Assembly (NCBI GenBank): GCA_034435635.1
Contig: DAOTWY010000014.1
Coordinates: forward strand, 1-64,000
DNA length: 64,000 nucleotides
Source: DAOTWY01 sp003696565
GTDB taxonomy: Bacteria > Chloroflexota > Anaerolineae > Aggregatilineales > Phototrophicaceae
Direction: 5' to 3'
The translations under genes were made by a program, and so were the position numbers. The notes under the pieces were generated by a model. That model searched no databases. It was given only the letters and a program-made list of their open reading frames with translations, and was not told the origin of the DNA. How positions within the stretch are numbered: the stretch's first letter is position 1; every line of letters starts with the position of its first letter. Positions 52,145 to 61,954 of the stretch are shown piece after piece.

Positions 52145-53856
52145 GATGAACCTCCTCCATTCGGTGTTGGGGGTGTGCCTAATCGTATGACGACCTTGGA
52201 GGCATTCAACGCATCCCGTAAACTCGCCGCAGCATCGTTAAGCATCGTATTCACACTGTTCGCTGCCTGAAGACGGCTCGTAATTTGGTTAACCAAAGCT
52301 TCACGTTGCGCTAGTCGTTGGCTTTCATCCACTAAACGCGCGTTTTCCACTGCCATGCCAAAGCGTTCACTAACTTCTTGTAACAAATCAAAATCCTCAG
52401 GGGAGAATGGGTTATTTTTATCTAATTCAAACTCCATGGCACCAATAACACGCCCGCGTACTCGTAGGGGAACGGCGATGACTTGAGCATCATCCCGCTG
52501 TTCCTGCACCAATTGATTGATTTGAAGAGCTTCGCGCAGGGTCGTTGTCCAGTCTGTTATTGGGTTTTTCTGTTGGTTTTCAAAATCAATCTCTGTGCCA
52601 ACATCATGTGCAATACCACGCAGATATTCTCCCCATACTCGTCCAGTCAGGCGTTCATTGAGTCGTTCAACTTCCCGTAATGCTTGGCGTGTTTCTTCCA
52701 CCAAGCGTTGATTTTCTTTTAGTCGTGCTTCTGCCCGTTCAAACTGGCTGACATTATCAATCGCCAAGGCAATGCTATCTGCCATCGCTTGAAAAGCCAT
52801 CAGTAGCGATGAATCCGAAAAGGCATTAGAGGCTTTGCTTTGAACATCCAACACACCGATGATTTTATCCCCAATCCGTAAAGGGAAAGCGGCTTCAACC
52901 TGTGTTTCTGGGAGCAAGGTGTTTTGTCGGTGGATGGTATCTGGCGTTCCGGCATGCGCCACAATTAAATTCCCGCGTGAAGCGACCTGCCCCACCACGC
53001 TCACACTACCAACCAATAATTTATGATTAATTTCCAACAGTTGACGACCTATTGCGCCGGTACTAGCAACCAAGCGCGCCTCATTACCAGTATCATCAAT
53101 CAAAAAGACTTGCACATGATAGACAAAATCAAATTGTGCATTAATACGCTCAACAATATCGTTTAGTAATGCATTTAATCCGGCACGTTCTGCCACTTTT
53201 TGAGCAATTTGCGTTAAAACTTCTGAGACCATCATACGGTCTGTTACGGCTTCTGCTGCTCCTACCTGACGCACAACACTGTTCATATAAACAAACAGAT
53301 AAATCAGTATACCGGTGCCAAACAGTGCCAACATCAAGGGCATAATGCTGGTAATCTCGGTTTGAGCAAAACGCTCCGCTATAACATAGTCAGGCAGCAT
53401 TTGTTGTGTCACATTACGGCGCAATATTATGCCAACAGCTAAAGAAGTCATGGATAAAAGCGTCGTAGCAACAATGCCAACCCGCCCTTTGACCAAGCCT
53501 CCCAACACAATCATCAGCAGAAGTTCTGCCCCTTGCATGGCATTCACATAACCAAAAACAACCGTGTTATAGTTGGAAGCAAAGAACCACATCGCCAGCA
53601 CACCCCAAGCAGCCGCATCCAACCGCTGCTTACGGAGTGCAACATAAGTTAAGGTGGTGACAAGATAAAACATCACCAAACCAAACAAGCGATAGATATT
53701 ACCATTCAGCACCTTGTGGATAAGGGTTGTGCCGTCCATCATGGGTAAGAAAAAAACATAAATTGAAAAAAACATCACCATGACGAAGACAATCATATAC
53801 AGCACGATTGCCTGATTTTTGTGTAGCGGGTTGGTATATGCTTGGGTCTTGAACAT
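52141..53856 (-). CDS. Multi-TM GAF protein without output domain (paralogue 4)
   Basis: A 571-aa protein: about six hydrophobic helices (15-200), coiled coil, GAF (about 215-370; 'LLVGSVSVVGQVASRGNLIV', 'DKIIGVLDVQSKASNAF'), a linker 'LTGRVWGEYLRG', a half-GAF ('VPLRVRGRVIGAMEFELDKN') and the shared tail 'VNQITSRLQAANSVNTMLND' ... 'VVIRLG'. ATG 53856 is chosen because GGAG stands 8 nt upstream and the N-terminus then aligns with paralogue 2; an ATG at 53883 would overlap the upstream gene. No catalytic output domain is present. Confidence 0.88.
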   Translation of the reverse strand: MFKTQAYTNPLHKNQAIVLYMIVFVMVMFFSIYVFFLPMMDGTTLIHKVLNGNIYRLFGLVMFYLVTTLTYVALRKQRLDAAAWGVLAMWFFASNYNTVVFGYVNAMQGAELLLMIVLGGLVKGRVGIVATTLLSMTSLAVGIILRRNVTQQMLPDYVIAERFAQTEITSIMPLMLALFGTGILIYLFVYMNSVVRQVGAAEAVTDRMMVSEVLTQIAQKVAERAGLNALLNDIVERINAQFDFVYHVQVFLIDDTGNEARLVASTGAIGRQLLEINHKLLVGSVSVVGQVASRGNLIVAHAGTPDTIHRQNTLLPETQVEAAFPLRIGDKIIGVLDVQSKASNAFSDSSLLMAFQAMADSIALAIDNVSQFERAEARLKENQRLVEETRQALREVERLNERLTGRVWGEYLRGIAHDVGTEIDFENQQKNPITDWTTTLREALQINQLVQEQRDDAQVIAVPLRVRGRVIGAMEFELDKNNPFSPEDFDLLQEVSERFGMAVENARLVDESQRLAQREALVNQITSRLQAANSVNTMLNDAAASLRDALNASKVVIRLGTPPTPNGGGSS

Positions 53857-53869
53857 AAAATTTCTCCGC

Positions 53870-56800
53870 TTAGTCATCCACATTGAGGCGAATACGCCCG
53901 CGCTTAGCCCCTAGCACCTGACCTAATTCATTGAGGGTCAAATCCAAAATCTGCTCAATATCCATCTGTTGTTGGAGCAAGCTACTGATTTCATTAACCT
54001 TTGCCTTGCTTTTTGCCAAGCGTTGACTTTGGGCATAAACCTCAGCATTTTCAATGGCTACTGCCAGTTGGTTAGCAAATTGCTGAGACACAACATAATC
54101 CGTTATAGAGTAAGCTCCGCGTTTAAGGCTTCCTAACTCTAGGATACCAGTTACTACCCCGCGTGAAACAATCGGAAGAGACAACACCGACTGAATATCA
54201 TCAAGAAAAGTAAACCGCCGGTTATCTAACTGACTAATGTCATTAGTTTGAAGTGGTTGTCGCGTTTCCCAAACCAATCCAGCAGTTGTTCCGCTTATTT
54301 CAACAGGCATTCCTTCTGTCAAATCCACAACAGGGTCTTGTGAGTTTATCTGCCATGCAACAGCATATAACGCGGCACGTGTTGTGTTATAAAGCATGAT
54401 AGCAGTATAGTCCGCTGTAAAAATCTGCGTAGCATTTATGAGGCTGATTTCCAATATGGTGCGTAGATCAAACGTTGATTGAAGTGCCTGACTAAATGCG
54501 GCAATTTGTTCCATTTGATGAACTTGTTTTTCCAAACGATGCGCAGCGTCCTGTGAACGTTGAACAAGACGCTGATTTTCAATAGTCACAGCCATTTGAT
54601 CTGCAATCGCTTGCATATTAGCAATTTGTTGAGCTGTTACTTGTGTTTCTGCCAATTTGCCCAAAGAGAGCAACCCTAATAACCGTCGACCGGCACGCAA
54701 ACCAACTGTTACAAAGCTATAAACACCTTGTTCCTCTAAAAAATCCGTTGCGTGTTTAATCAAGTTATTGCGGTTACGGGTGTCTTCAACTTGCAACCCG
54801 CCTCCCTGCAAAAGGCGACTAATCGCCATATCAAACCCAGGATAGTCCGGCGGCAACTCATCCCAAATATTGGGTTGGAATACCTGTTCTCGCGTTGCAA
54901 CAACACGTGTCACTATTGATTCAGGTAAGTCTCCTTCAACAACGGCACGGTTAAACAATGCTATGGAAGCAGTCAAAATTCCCTGAGGCATTAAGTTCAA
55001 GACAACTTTAACCATCTCAGTAAAATCTTCTGCCAAGGTAATGGCACGGTTGGCTTCTAACAAGCGTGTTGCTACTTGCTGCGCTTGCTGCGTCATCACA
55101 AGCAACTGACGACTTTTTAAGCTCAAACCAATCTGATCTGCCAAGGTCGTATATGCGCTAATTTCCTCAAGACTGAGGTCATAAACAGCATCATTCATAA
55201 GGACAAGCGTGCCTATTAATTCGCTCCCGCTGCGCAAGCCAAATAACGCTAGCCACGCGGATGCTGGTACATGCATCCGTTCACGCACTACAGTAGGGAT
55301 TAACTGGTCATTACGACTGGTATCCAGCAACACATGCTGCCCATCAAGCAAATGTTGAAGATTACGCGGTGCCACTTGCGTAACATCAACCGGTTCATCA
55401 AACAAGATTGTCTCTTCTGTAGTGCTAATTGCAACGAGTTTATTGGGTGTCGGCTCTGGCGATTGCAACGGTGTATCCAGCAATGTAATGCCAACAGCGC
55501 GATTCTGCTTTGCCAAAGTCTGCATAACAGCTCGTGCCATTTGCGCTGCATCGGCGGCGGTTGTAATCAATCGATTCGCCTGAACGAGATTCATCACAAT
55601 ACTATTGGCACGGCGCGTCTGTTGATCCAACCGTCCAATTTCTAGCAATGCTCCCATTAACTCACCAATATTCTGGAAAGCATTCACTTCATCACGTTTA
55701 AACGCATTCCAATCACGACTCATAAAAATCATCACGCCAATCGGTTTATCCCCGGCGGAAATTGGAACGCTCAAATAAGTACGGACTTCATTAGTTTGCA
55801 ACCACTCATAAAAAGCGCGCCCAACTTGATCCGGTTTAATGTTGCGAATATCTTTCAGAATAAAGATATCATTATTACGAATAGCTACTTGGAGTTCCGT
55901 GCCAATATCATCCCAGTTCAGTTCTGTATCTTCATTCCAATCAAACAGCTTTTCACGGTTGGCTACAGCATGAATAACCCACCGAGTAATCTCCCCTGTT
56001 TCATCAAATATCAACTCTGCCACAGCTAATAAACGGCGTGATTGTGGCAGCATATATCGGGCGACAATTTGCGTCATGTCGTCCCATGTTTGCCCTGCAG
56101 AAAGCTGATTAAAGACCATTGTCTGCTTGGCACTGATGTCTTGGCTAAACACCGCTTCTTGTGTGAGGTTATGAAGCAAGACCAACACACCAGCTTGATC
56201 TGCCAGAGCTTGCCAAAAAAGGGTTTCCGTATAGGTTAAGGAGATGGGATGCCGTACACTATTGAAATTAATTAATCCTAATACCTTGCCTTGAGAGCGA
56301 ATAGGGAAAATATAAGAGGAAACAATTGGATCACCGCTGAGTGTGACTTTTAGACGATCGCTAATATCCGCATAAGCTTGCACATCCTCAATCATATGAT
56401 GCTCACCATATTCAATGGCACGCTGCAAACCTCGACCAATCTCATGCCACTGCACAGGGATAACATAATCAGCATCATAAGACTTATATCGATTAGCCGT
56501 TGCGATCACACGGAAACCGACAAAGTTATCCAAATCATCATATTCAAATAAATTGATGGAGATAAACTGCCCTTCTCGTAGAACATCTAGGCTAAGTGCT
56601 TCAGCAATTTCACCAAATGTTTTACAATTTGCTAAGCGTGCAGCAATAAATGCCTGATTTTCAATCATGCTGTTGATGATGTAATGATCTAGCACAAACG
56701 CCAATTGAGATGCCAACATCGCCGCTAAATCTTGGTTGGCTTCATCAACAAACCCCACTTCCAAAATACCTAAGCGGGCATCACGCCATAGAAGTGGATA

Positions 56801-57043
56801 CAACCAAGCACCATTGTGTTGAGTTGGTTGTTGAAGGTCAGTTGGCAGGTTTTCAGTCAATGTATCATCACTGCTAAATTGCTGAACAATATGATGCCCT
56901 GCCAAGCGATATAACCGCAGATACGAAATATCCGACATCATCGTCACCGTTTGCTTCAACAGGGCATCCGGTGGCATTCCGTCCTGCTCCCATTGCCGGA
57001 TGATATGAACAAATTCGGATAGGACTTTCAGGTCGGATGTCAT
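53870..57043 (-). CDS. Soluble protein with six GAF domains and truncated-GAF tail
   Basis: A 1057-aa protein without TM segments. Six GAF-like domains lie at about 15-130, 150-310, 330-490, 500-670, 690-840 and 860-1010, joined by coiled-coil helices such as 'LADQMAVTIENQRLVQRSQD'. It ends with 'VNEISSLLQQQMDIEQILDL' ... 'RIRLNVDD', the same half-GAF tail as the four membrane paralogues downstream. No kinase, receiver, cyclase or DNA-binding domain is seen. It is the first large gene after the two receivers and could be a cytoplasmic ligand-sensing scaffold. GGGAG lies about 9 nt before its ATG. Confidence 0.88.
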   Translation of the reverse strand: MTSDLKVLSEFVHIIRQWEQDGMPPDALLKQTVTMMSDISYLRLYRLAGHHIVQQFSSDDTLTENLPTDLQQPTQHNGAWLYPLLWRDARLGILEVGFVDEANQDLAAMLASQLAFVLDHYIINSMIENQAFIAARLANCKTFGEIAEALSLDVLREGQFISINLFEYDDLDNFVGFRVIATANRYKSYDADYVIPVQWHEIGRGLQRAIEYGEHHMIEDVQAYADISDRLKVTLSGDPIVSSYIFPIRSQGKVLGLINFNSVRHPISLTYTETLFWQALADQAGVLVLLHNLTQEAVFSQDISAKQTMVFNQLSAGQTWDDMTQIVARYMLPQSRRLLAVAELIFDETGEITRWVIHAVANREKLFDWNEDTELNWDDIGTELQVAIRNNDIFILKDIRNIKPDQVGRAFYEWLQTNEVRTYLSVPISAGDKPIGVMIFMSRDWNAFKRDEVNAFQNIGELMGALLEIGRLDQQTRRANSIVMNLVQANRLITTAADAAQMARAVMQTLAKQNRAVGITLLDTPLQSPEPTPNKLVAISTTEETILFDEPVDVTQVAPRNLQHLLDGQHVLLDTSRNDQLIPTVVRERMHVPASAWLALFGLRSGSELIGTLVLMNDAVYDLSLEEISAYTTLADQIGLSLKSRQLLVMTQQAQQVATRLLEANRAITLAEDFTEMVKVVLNLMPQGILTASIALFNRAVVEGDLPESIVTRVVATREQVFQPNIWDELPPDYPGFDMAISRLLQGGGLQVEDTRNRNNLIKHATDFLEEQGVYSFVTVGLRAGRRLLGLLSLGKLAETQVTAQQIANMQAIADQMAVTIENQRLVQRSQDAAHRLEKQVHQMEQIAAFSQALQSTFDLRTILEISLINATQIFTADYTAIMLYNTTRAALYAVAWQINSQDPVVDLTEGMPVEISGTTAGLVWETRQPLQTNDISQLDNRRFTFLDDIQSVLSLPIVSRGVVTGILELGSLKRGAYSITDYVVSQQFANQLAVAIENAEVYAQSQRLAKSKAKVNEISSLLQQQMDIEQILDLTLNELGQVLGAKRGRIRLNVDD

Positions 57044-57071
57044 CAGTCAATACTCCCACGTTTGAGGTTAT

Positions 57072-57491
57072 TTATTTCCACTCCCAGACCTGCTCACCCT
57101 TTAGCAATCGGGTAATTTGATCTGGAAAACGATCAGGATCAAGCGGTTTGCCTAAAAAACCGTCAAAACCGGCTTTTTGTGCTCGGCGCATTTGATCCTC
57201 GCTGGCTTCTGCTGTAACAGCACAAACAATTGTGTCCTTAAGGCGCGGATTAGCCCGCACTTTTTGCAACGCCTGATAACCATCTTCATATGGCAGGCGA
57301 ATATCCATCAAAATGAGGTCAATCCGCGGTAAAGTTTCAGCAAATTGAACGACTTGCCAGCCGGAGGTTTTCCATTCGCATCGTTGAACTCCCATAAACG
57401 CCAACATGCGAGCAATCAACACGAAATTTGGAACGTTATCCTCAACGACTAACACATGCGCTTCGCTAGGGTCAATTGGTGTTCTGGTCAT
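57072..57491 (-). CDS. Stand-alone receiver-domain protein
   Basis: A 139-aa single-domain response regulator: acidic pair in 'VLVVEDNVP' (E17, D18), phospho-acceptor D63 in 'LILMDIRLPYEDGY', switch Thr in 'VCAVTAEAS' and Lys in 'GFLGKPLDP'. It has a short basic/aromatic C-terminal tail and no output domain, so it acts as a phosphate shuttle or binds a partner protein. It lies 12 nt after the first receiver gene and 28 nt before the soluble six-GAF gene. It could receive phosphate from the giant kinase. Confidence 0.9.
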   Translation of the reverse strand: MTRTPIDPSEAHVLVVEDNVPNFVLIARMLAFMGVQRCEWKTSGWQVVQFAETLPRIDLILMDIRLPYEDGYQALQKVRANPRLKDTIVCAVTAEASEDQMRRAQKAGFDGFLGKPLDPDRFPDQITRLLKGEQVWEWK

Positions 57492-57503
57492 CGCTTTTAC
57501 ACC

Positions 57504-57863
57504 TTAAAGATAAGAAACAATTTGATCTACAAAAGAGTCGACATCAATGGGTTTGCCGATGTAACCATCGCACCCAGCATTTAATGTCCGTTCTCGGTCA
57601 CCTTCCATTACGTTAGCAGTTAAGGCGACAATTGGGATATGGGCAATTTGGGGCATGGAACGGATTTTTTGGGTTGCTGTCAACCCGTCCATTTCTGGCA
57701 TACTAATATCCATCAAAATCAAATCCGGTGGATTTGCCAAAGCCATTTCAATACCAGCTTGTGCATTACTCGCTTCATCAACCTCAATCCCTTCTGCCCC
57801 AAGGATACGGCGCACAAGCATCCGGTTATTCGCATCATCTTCAATGTAAAGTATTCGTGGCAT
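57504..57863 (-). CDS. Stand-alone receiver-domain protein (DivK-like)
   Basis: A 119-aa single receiver domain with 'ILYIEDDANN' (E8-D10), D52 in 'LILMDISMPEMDGL', Thr in 'IVALTANVM' and Lys in 'DGYIGKPIDV'. It has no output domain and resembles DivK/CheY-like phosphotransfer receivers. It is the first gene of the long minus-strand signalling operon, and GGGGAG stands before its ATG. The upstream 126-bp gap to the cyclophilin gene should hold the operon promoter. Confidence 0.92.
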   Translation of the reverse strand: MPRILYIEDDANNRMLVRRILGAEGIEVDEASNAQAGIEMALANPPDLILMDISMPEMDGLTATQKIRSMPQIAHIPIVALTANVMEGDRERTLNAGCDGYIGKPIDVDSFVDQIVSYL

Positions 57864-57989
57864 CTATAATTCTCCCCAAATTAATATCCCCTTTAAAGAT
57901 AACCTGAAATGATGTCATTCAGCAATATTTGTATACAGGAACCCCTCTCTATGGTATCCTGAATTCAACGAAACCAAGGAGAATATTTT
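57864..57989. promoter_or_regulatory. Divergent promoter region, signalling operon / cyclophilin
   Basis: A 126-bp AT-rich gap between the first receiver gene (minus) and the cyclophilin gene (plus). It must contain both promoters. For the cyclophilin a TTGTAT ... TATGGT pair is possible, and AAGGAG (57976-57981) is its clear ribosome binding site. For the operon a TATTAAT-like -10 near 57882 is possible. All boxes are weak matches. An imperfect inverted repeat lies in TGAAATGATGTCATTCA. Confidence 0.35.
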
Positions 57990-58478
57990 ATGAAAAAACA
58001 ATATACACATCCCCCTGCTATGCAAATTGATCCCAATAAAACTTATATCGCACACTTCAAAACCTCCAAAGGCGATTTTGATATTCAACTGTTTGCCAAA
58101 GAAGCCCCTATTACCGTCAACAATTTTGTTTTCCTGGCACGGGAAGGGTTCTATGATGATTTAAAGTTCCACCGTGTCATCGCCGACTTCATGATTCAAG
58201 GGGGGTGTCCATTAGGGCGCGGCACTGGTGGACCAGGCTATAAATGGGACGATGAGCCAAGTGCCCTAAAGCTTAAGCATGATGGTCCTGGTATTCTCAG
58301 TATGGCAAACGCCGGACCAAATACCAATGGGTCTCAATTCTTCATCACCCATGTAGAAACCCCATGGCTTAATGGCAAACACGCCGTTTTTGGTAAAGTG
58401 ATGGGAGATGGGCAAACAGTCGTCAACGCCATTCAACAAGGTGATACTATTATCTCCATCACCATCACAGAAAGTTAA
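57990..58478 (+). CDS. Cyclophilin-type peptidyl-prolyl isomerase
   Basis: A 162-aa cytoplasmic cyclophilin (no signal peptide). It carries the family signatures 'KFHRVIADFMIQGGCP' with the catalytic Arg, 'LSMANAGPNTNGSQFFIT' and 'PWLNGKHAVFGKVMGDG'. It catalyses cis-trans isomerisation of X-Pro bonds and helps protein folding. It is the only plus-strand gene between 34 and 64 kb, is divergent from the signalling operon, and its last 14 nt overlap the end of the convergent kinase gene. Confidence 0.95.
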   Translation: MKKQYTHPPAMQIDPNKTYIAHFKTSKGDFDIQLFAKEAPITVNNFVFLAREGFYDDLKFHRVIADFMIQGGCPLGRGTGGPGYKWDDEPSALKLKHDGPGILSMANAGPNTNGSQFFITHVETPWLNGKHAVFGKVMGDGQTVVNAIQQGDTIISITITES

Positions 58479-61400
58479 CATTTTGCGTTTTACTATCCCC
58501 TTCTAGTGGGTTAATCTTCGCCACAGGCAACGTAAACGCAAATATGCTGCCTGTGGGTTGATTATCTTCTACCCAAATTTTCCCATGGTGCGCGTCTACT
58601 ACCAGCTTACAAAACGATAACCCCAAGCCAACCCCCCGCCGGACATTACGCCGCCCTTCTATTTGCACAAAACTATCAAATAGCGTGGTTTTATAATCAT
58701 CCGGCACACCTGGACCATTATCTAACACATCTACGCGGATAATCTCATCGTCCATAGGATACGCTCGGATGTGAATTTCGCTGTTTGTCGGGCTATATTT
58801 AATGGCGTTATCCACCAAATTTAACAATAAACGTTCTACTTTATCTTCATCGATATTCAACAAAGGCAAATTTTCATCCAATTCAGGAACCACAGTGATA
58901 TTGAGTTCATCCGCCAAAGGTTTTAGCTCAGCGATGACATTTTGCACAATAGGCGCAAGCTCAGTGAAATCTTGTTCTAGGTTAATTTTACCGCTTTGCA
59001 TCTTAGCAATATCTAACAAAGTATCCACACGCCCCAATAACTTACGCACTGCACGTCGACTCGCATCTGTCGTGGATTCAACCAATGGGTAAATTTCATT
59101 ATCTTTAGGGACATAATCTGAAAGTAGCCTCAAACTAGTAACTACAGCTGTCAACGGGCTACGCAAATCATGCACAATCATGCGAGTGAGTTCTTCACGA
59201 GCGCGGTCAAGCTCTTGTTCTTCGGTCTTATCATAAAAGACTAACAACAACCCCATAATCTGTTGTTGTTCATCCCGCACGGGAATGATATATCGCTGAA
59301 TATATTTCATCCCATCCACATGCTGCAAAACATATAGATGCGGATCATAATCCCCCCATCCTTGCTTTAGCCCTAATAGCAATTTTTCAACTTCAGAGAC
59401 ACTATTAAACCCCAATTGGGTAAAGAAGGTTGACTCAGGATGGCTGAGCAATGTTTGAACCGATTGATGCAGCAACTCATTTGGTTTTAGCATTAACATT
59501 TCGAGGCTAGGATTAACTAAAGCGACGACACCACGCCGGTCAATTAAGATCAGGGCTTCTTCCATCGCATTCAAGATGACCTGCAACCGGTCACGAGCTT
59601 CTGTAATACGCTTGAATAATCGGGCGTTGTCAATAGCAATCACCGCTTGATTAGCAATTTGCGCTACAAAATGGCTATCCTCTGCGCTAAACCCTGCAAG
59701 GCGGCTGCTTTCTAATGTAATAAAGCCGAGAGTTTCTTTACCACGTAAAATAGGGACGCTAAGTTGTGAACGCGTCGTCGCAATCAACCGTTTGTAATGA
59801 TTGTTTTCATCAACATTGGTGATGCGGTAAATCTGTCCATTTTGCAAAGCCATTTGACTAATGCTTGCTTCAAACAAGCTAGCATCTTTAAAAGTATCTT
59901 CTGGGTATCCTTGTTGAGAGATAATTTCTAAACGCGACTGACTTTCATCAAATAAAGCTACAACCCCTACCTCACCATGTGTGCCTTGAATTGCATGAGT
60001 AAGAATCAACTCACAAATTTTTTCCAAGTCAATGGTTGCCGCTAATTCCCGCCCAATTCCCGCAAGCGATAGCAACTGTTCCACACTACGTTGGAACGCC
60101 TCATCAACTGTATTAAAGGTTCTGGCATTGTTGATCGCTTGGCTTGCTTGCGTGGCAAAAGCTCGCATCAACTCCAACCAATCTTCACTAAATACACGAG
60201 CATCACGAAAATACATAACCAACACGCCCAATGTTTTTTCACCAATATAAAGCGGTAGTTCTACCATTGAACGCACATTTTCTGCGATGAGAGTCTCCTG
60301 TAAATCAGCACTACGTAAATCTTTACGAATATCCGCAATCGCTAACGGTTGGCGGTTATCGAACTTAAGACAAAGCGGCTCCGGCGCATTATCAGAAAAA
60401 TGTGTGCTTAAGCCTGCACTCCGCACCAGTGGTAATTGATCCGGCGTATCTGTCCAGAACAAATACAATGCAACAGCATTTGCCTCCGATATTGTAGAGG
60501 CTGAAGAAATAACCGTATCTAATACAGTGTCTGGAGCAAGTGTATCAGCTAATAATGAAGCAATATGATTGAGTGTAATCATTTGCTCCACACGTTGAGT
60601 TTGCTGATAGAATAATTGGGCATTTTCAATTGCAATACTTGCACTATCCGCCACAATATTCATCAAACGAAAATCACTTTGACTAAATAATTGATTAGAA
60701 CGTGTGGATGCCACTGCCATCATCCCACGCTCTTTGCCTTCTACCATTAATGGCACACCAATCCAAGAATGGATATAATCACACGCAACGCTCAACCCAA
60801 GATTCGCCGCCCGATTCTGAACATCCCGCCGAATAAACAAAGGTGTAGCGTGGTCTAATACATACTGTAACAGTGGATAATCATCAAGTTGTTTTAGGTC
60901 AGTTACAGGGCGGGAATCTTCCTGTCCGTTACGAATGACCAATGACACATCAAATCTTGTGTGATCTTCGTTATAAACAACCAATGTAAAATTGTTGACA
61001 TCCAATAATTGAGAAATTTGAACAAAAATTGCCTTAAGTAGACTTTCAATCTGAATATGCGCACGCATAGAGCGTGTAACGATTGAAATCGTTTGCATTT
61101 CATTCAATTGCTTACGGAGTTGCGTCTCTGAACGGCTCAGGGCATGTAAGCCCAGGATAATGACAACTAGCCCTAAAAGGCTAATAATTTCAGAAGGGCG
61201 GGTCAGTGAGTCGGCAATTTCCGCATTAAGAATGGCAAATGGCGTTGGAAGCAGCAAAATAATTAAAATCAGTAGTAAATTTGTGCGGATAATTTGCCCA
61301 AGGGGGCGAGCATTAGCGTATATTTCCAAAACAAAAATGGAAAAATAAACCGTGATATACACCAACCCATAGATCAAAATTGACCAGATTAGCCCATCAT

Positions 61401-61866
61401 ATTGATTCCAAGAGATGCTTTCCAAAGGTTGCGGGGCATTCAGAACGATATACACCTGCCCGGCAGCAAAAAAGCTGAGCGTGACTCGTGCAGTAATAAA
61501 CACAAGATGTTTAACACGCATTCGCCAAGACTTACCAACCGGCGCACGGCGATAAATAATCAAACCTACCGCGCCCGCCAGCCCACCGATAAACATCGCC
61601 CAGATCAACAACGGAAATGCATCTACTGGCAAAGATAAAAATGCCAACATGCCTACAACATGCGCTGGGCTTAATGCCCCTTCAGAAAGCCATACACCAA
61701 ACAACAAAGCAAACGCGGTTAAAAAAATATAGAGAATTGTTTGTACTAAATATTCGCCTAATATTTCCGCAGTGGGGAAGCGATAAGCCAAGACGATTGC
61801 GATCATCACCGCCAAAACCCAAGGGATCAAGTCTTTTAACCGAACTTTCAATCTGTTCTCACTCAT
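58465..61866 (-). CDS. Membrane histidine kinase with three GAFs and a PAS
   Basis: A 1133-aa protein: an N-terminal module of about eight hydrophobic helices (10-245), coiled coil, three GAF domains (about 270-420, 440-590 and 610-765), PAS (about 775-880), HisKA with H899 in 'IVHDLRSPLTA', and HATPase_c ('NLVDNAIKYSPTN', 'DNGPGVP', 'GVGLGLSFCK'). The HDLRSPL box defines the same HK subtype as the next kinase upstream. The membrane module resembles integral MASE-type sensors, whose ligands are mostly unknown. It has no receiver, so it may phosphorylate one of the receivers encoded beyond the cyclophilin. Confidence 0.92.
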   Translation of the reverse strand: MSENRLKVRLKDLIPWVLAVMIAIVLAYRFPTAEILGEYLVQTILYIFLTAFALLFGVWLSEGALSPAHVVGMLAFLSLPVDAFPLLIWAMFIGGLAGAVGLIIYRRAPVGKSWRMRVKHLVFITARVTLSFFAAGQVYIVLNAPQPLESISWNQYDGLIWSILIYGLVYITVYFSIFVLEIYANARPLGQIIRTNLLLILIILLLPTPFAILNAEIADSLTRPSEIISLLGLVVIILGLHALSRSETQLRKQLNEMQTISIVTRSMRAHIQIESLLKAIFVQISQLLDVNNFTLVVYNEDHTRFDVSLVIRNGQEDSRPVTDLKQLDDYPLLQYVLDHATPLFIRRDVQNRAANLGLSVACDYIHSWIGVPLMVEGKERGMMAVASTRSNQLFSQSDFRLMNIVADSASIAIENAQLFYQQTQRVEQMITLNHIASLLADTLAPDTVLDTVISSASTISEANAVALYLFWTDTPDQLPLVRSAGLSTHFSDNAPEPLCLKFDNRQPLAIADIRKDLRSADLQETLIAENVRSMVELPLYIGEKTLGVLVMYFRDARVFSEDWLELMRAFATQASQAINNARTFNTVDEAFQRSVEQLLSLAGIGRELAATIDLEKICELILTHAIQGTHGEVGVVALFDESQSRLEIISQQGYPEDTFKDASLFEASISQMALQNGQIYRITNVDENNHYKRLIATTRSQLSVPILRGKETLGFITLESSRLAGFSAEDSHFVAQIANQAVIAIDNARLFKRITEARDRLQVILNAMEEALILIDRRGVVALVNPSLEMLMLKPNELLHQSVQTLLSHPESTFFTQLGFNSVSEVEKLLLGLKQGWGDYDPHLYVLQHVDGMKYIQRYIIPVRDEQQQIMGLLLVFYDKTEEQELDRAREELTRMIVHDLRSPLTAVVTSLRLLSDYVPKDNEIYPLVESTTDASRRAVRKLLGRVDTLLDIAKMQSGKINLEQDFTELAPIVQNVIAELKPLADELNITVVPELDENLPLLNIDEDKVERLLLNLVDNAIKYSPTNSEIHIRAYPMDDEIIRVDVLDNGPGVPDDYKTTLFDSFVQIEGRRNVRRGVGLGLSFCKLVVDAHHGKIWVEDNQPTGSIFAFTLPVAKINPLEGDSKTQNVNFL

Positions 61867-61954
61867 TCAACAAAACCATACCAACCGTATCTCAATGATA
61901 CATCAGGATCGATTTTGATACCGTAAGGGGATCGTTTGATATTTTTAACTTATT

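Noticed and set aside
38163..57043. Repeated DNA across the GAF genes as possible mobile or CRISPR-like repeats
   Set aside because: The similarity follows protein domains in frame, with variable spacing and no short direct repeats or spacers; gene duplication explains it.
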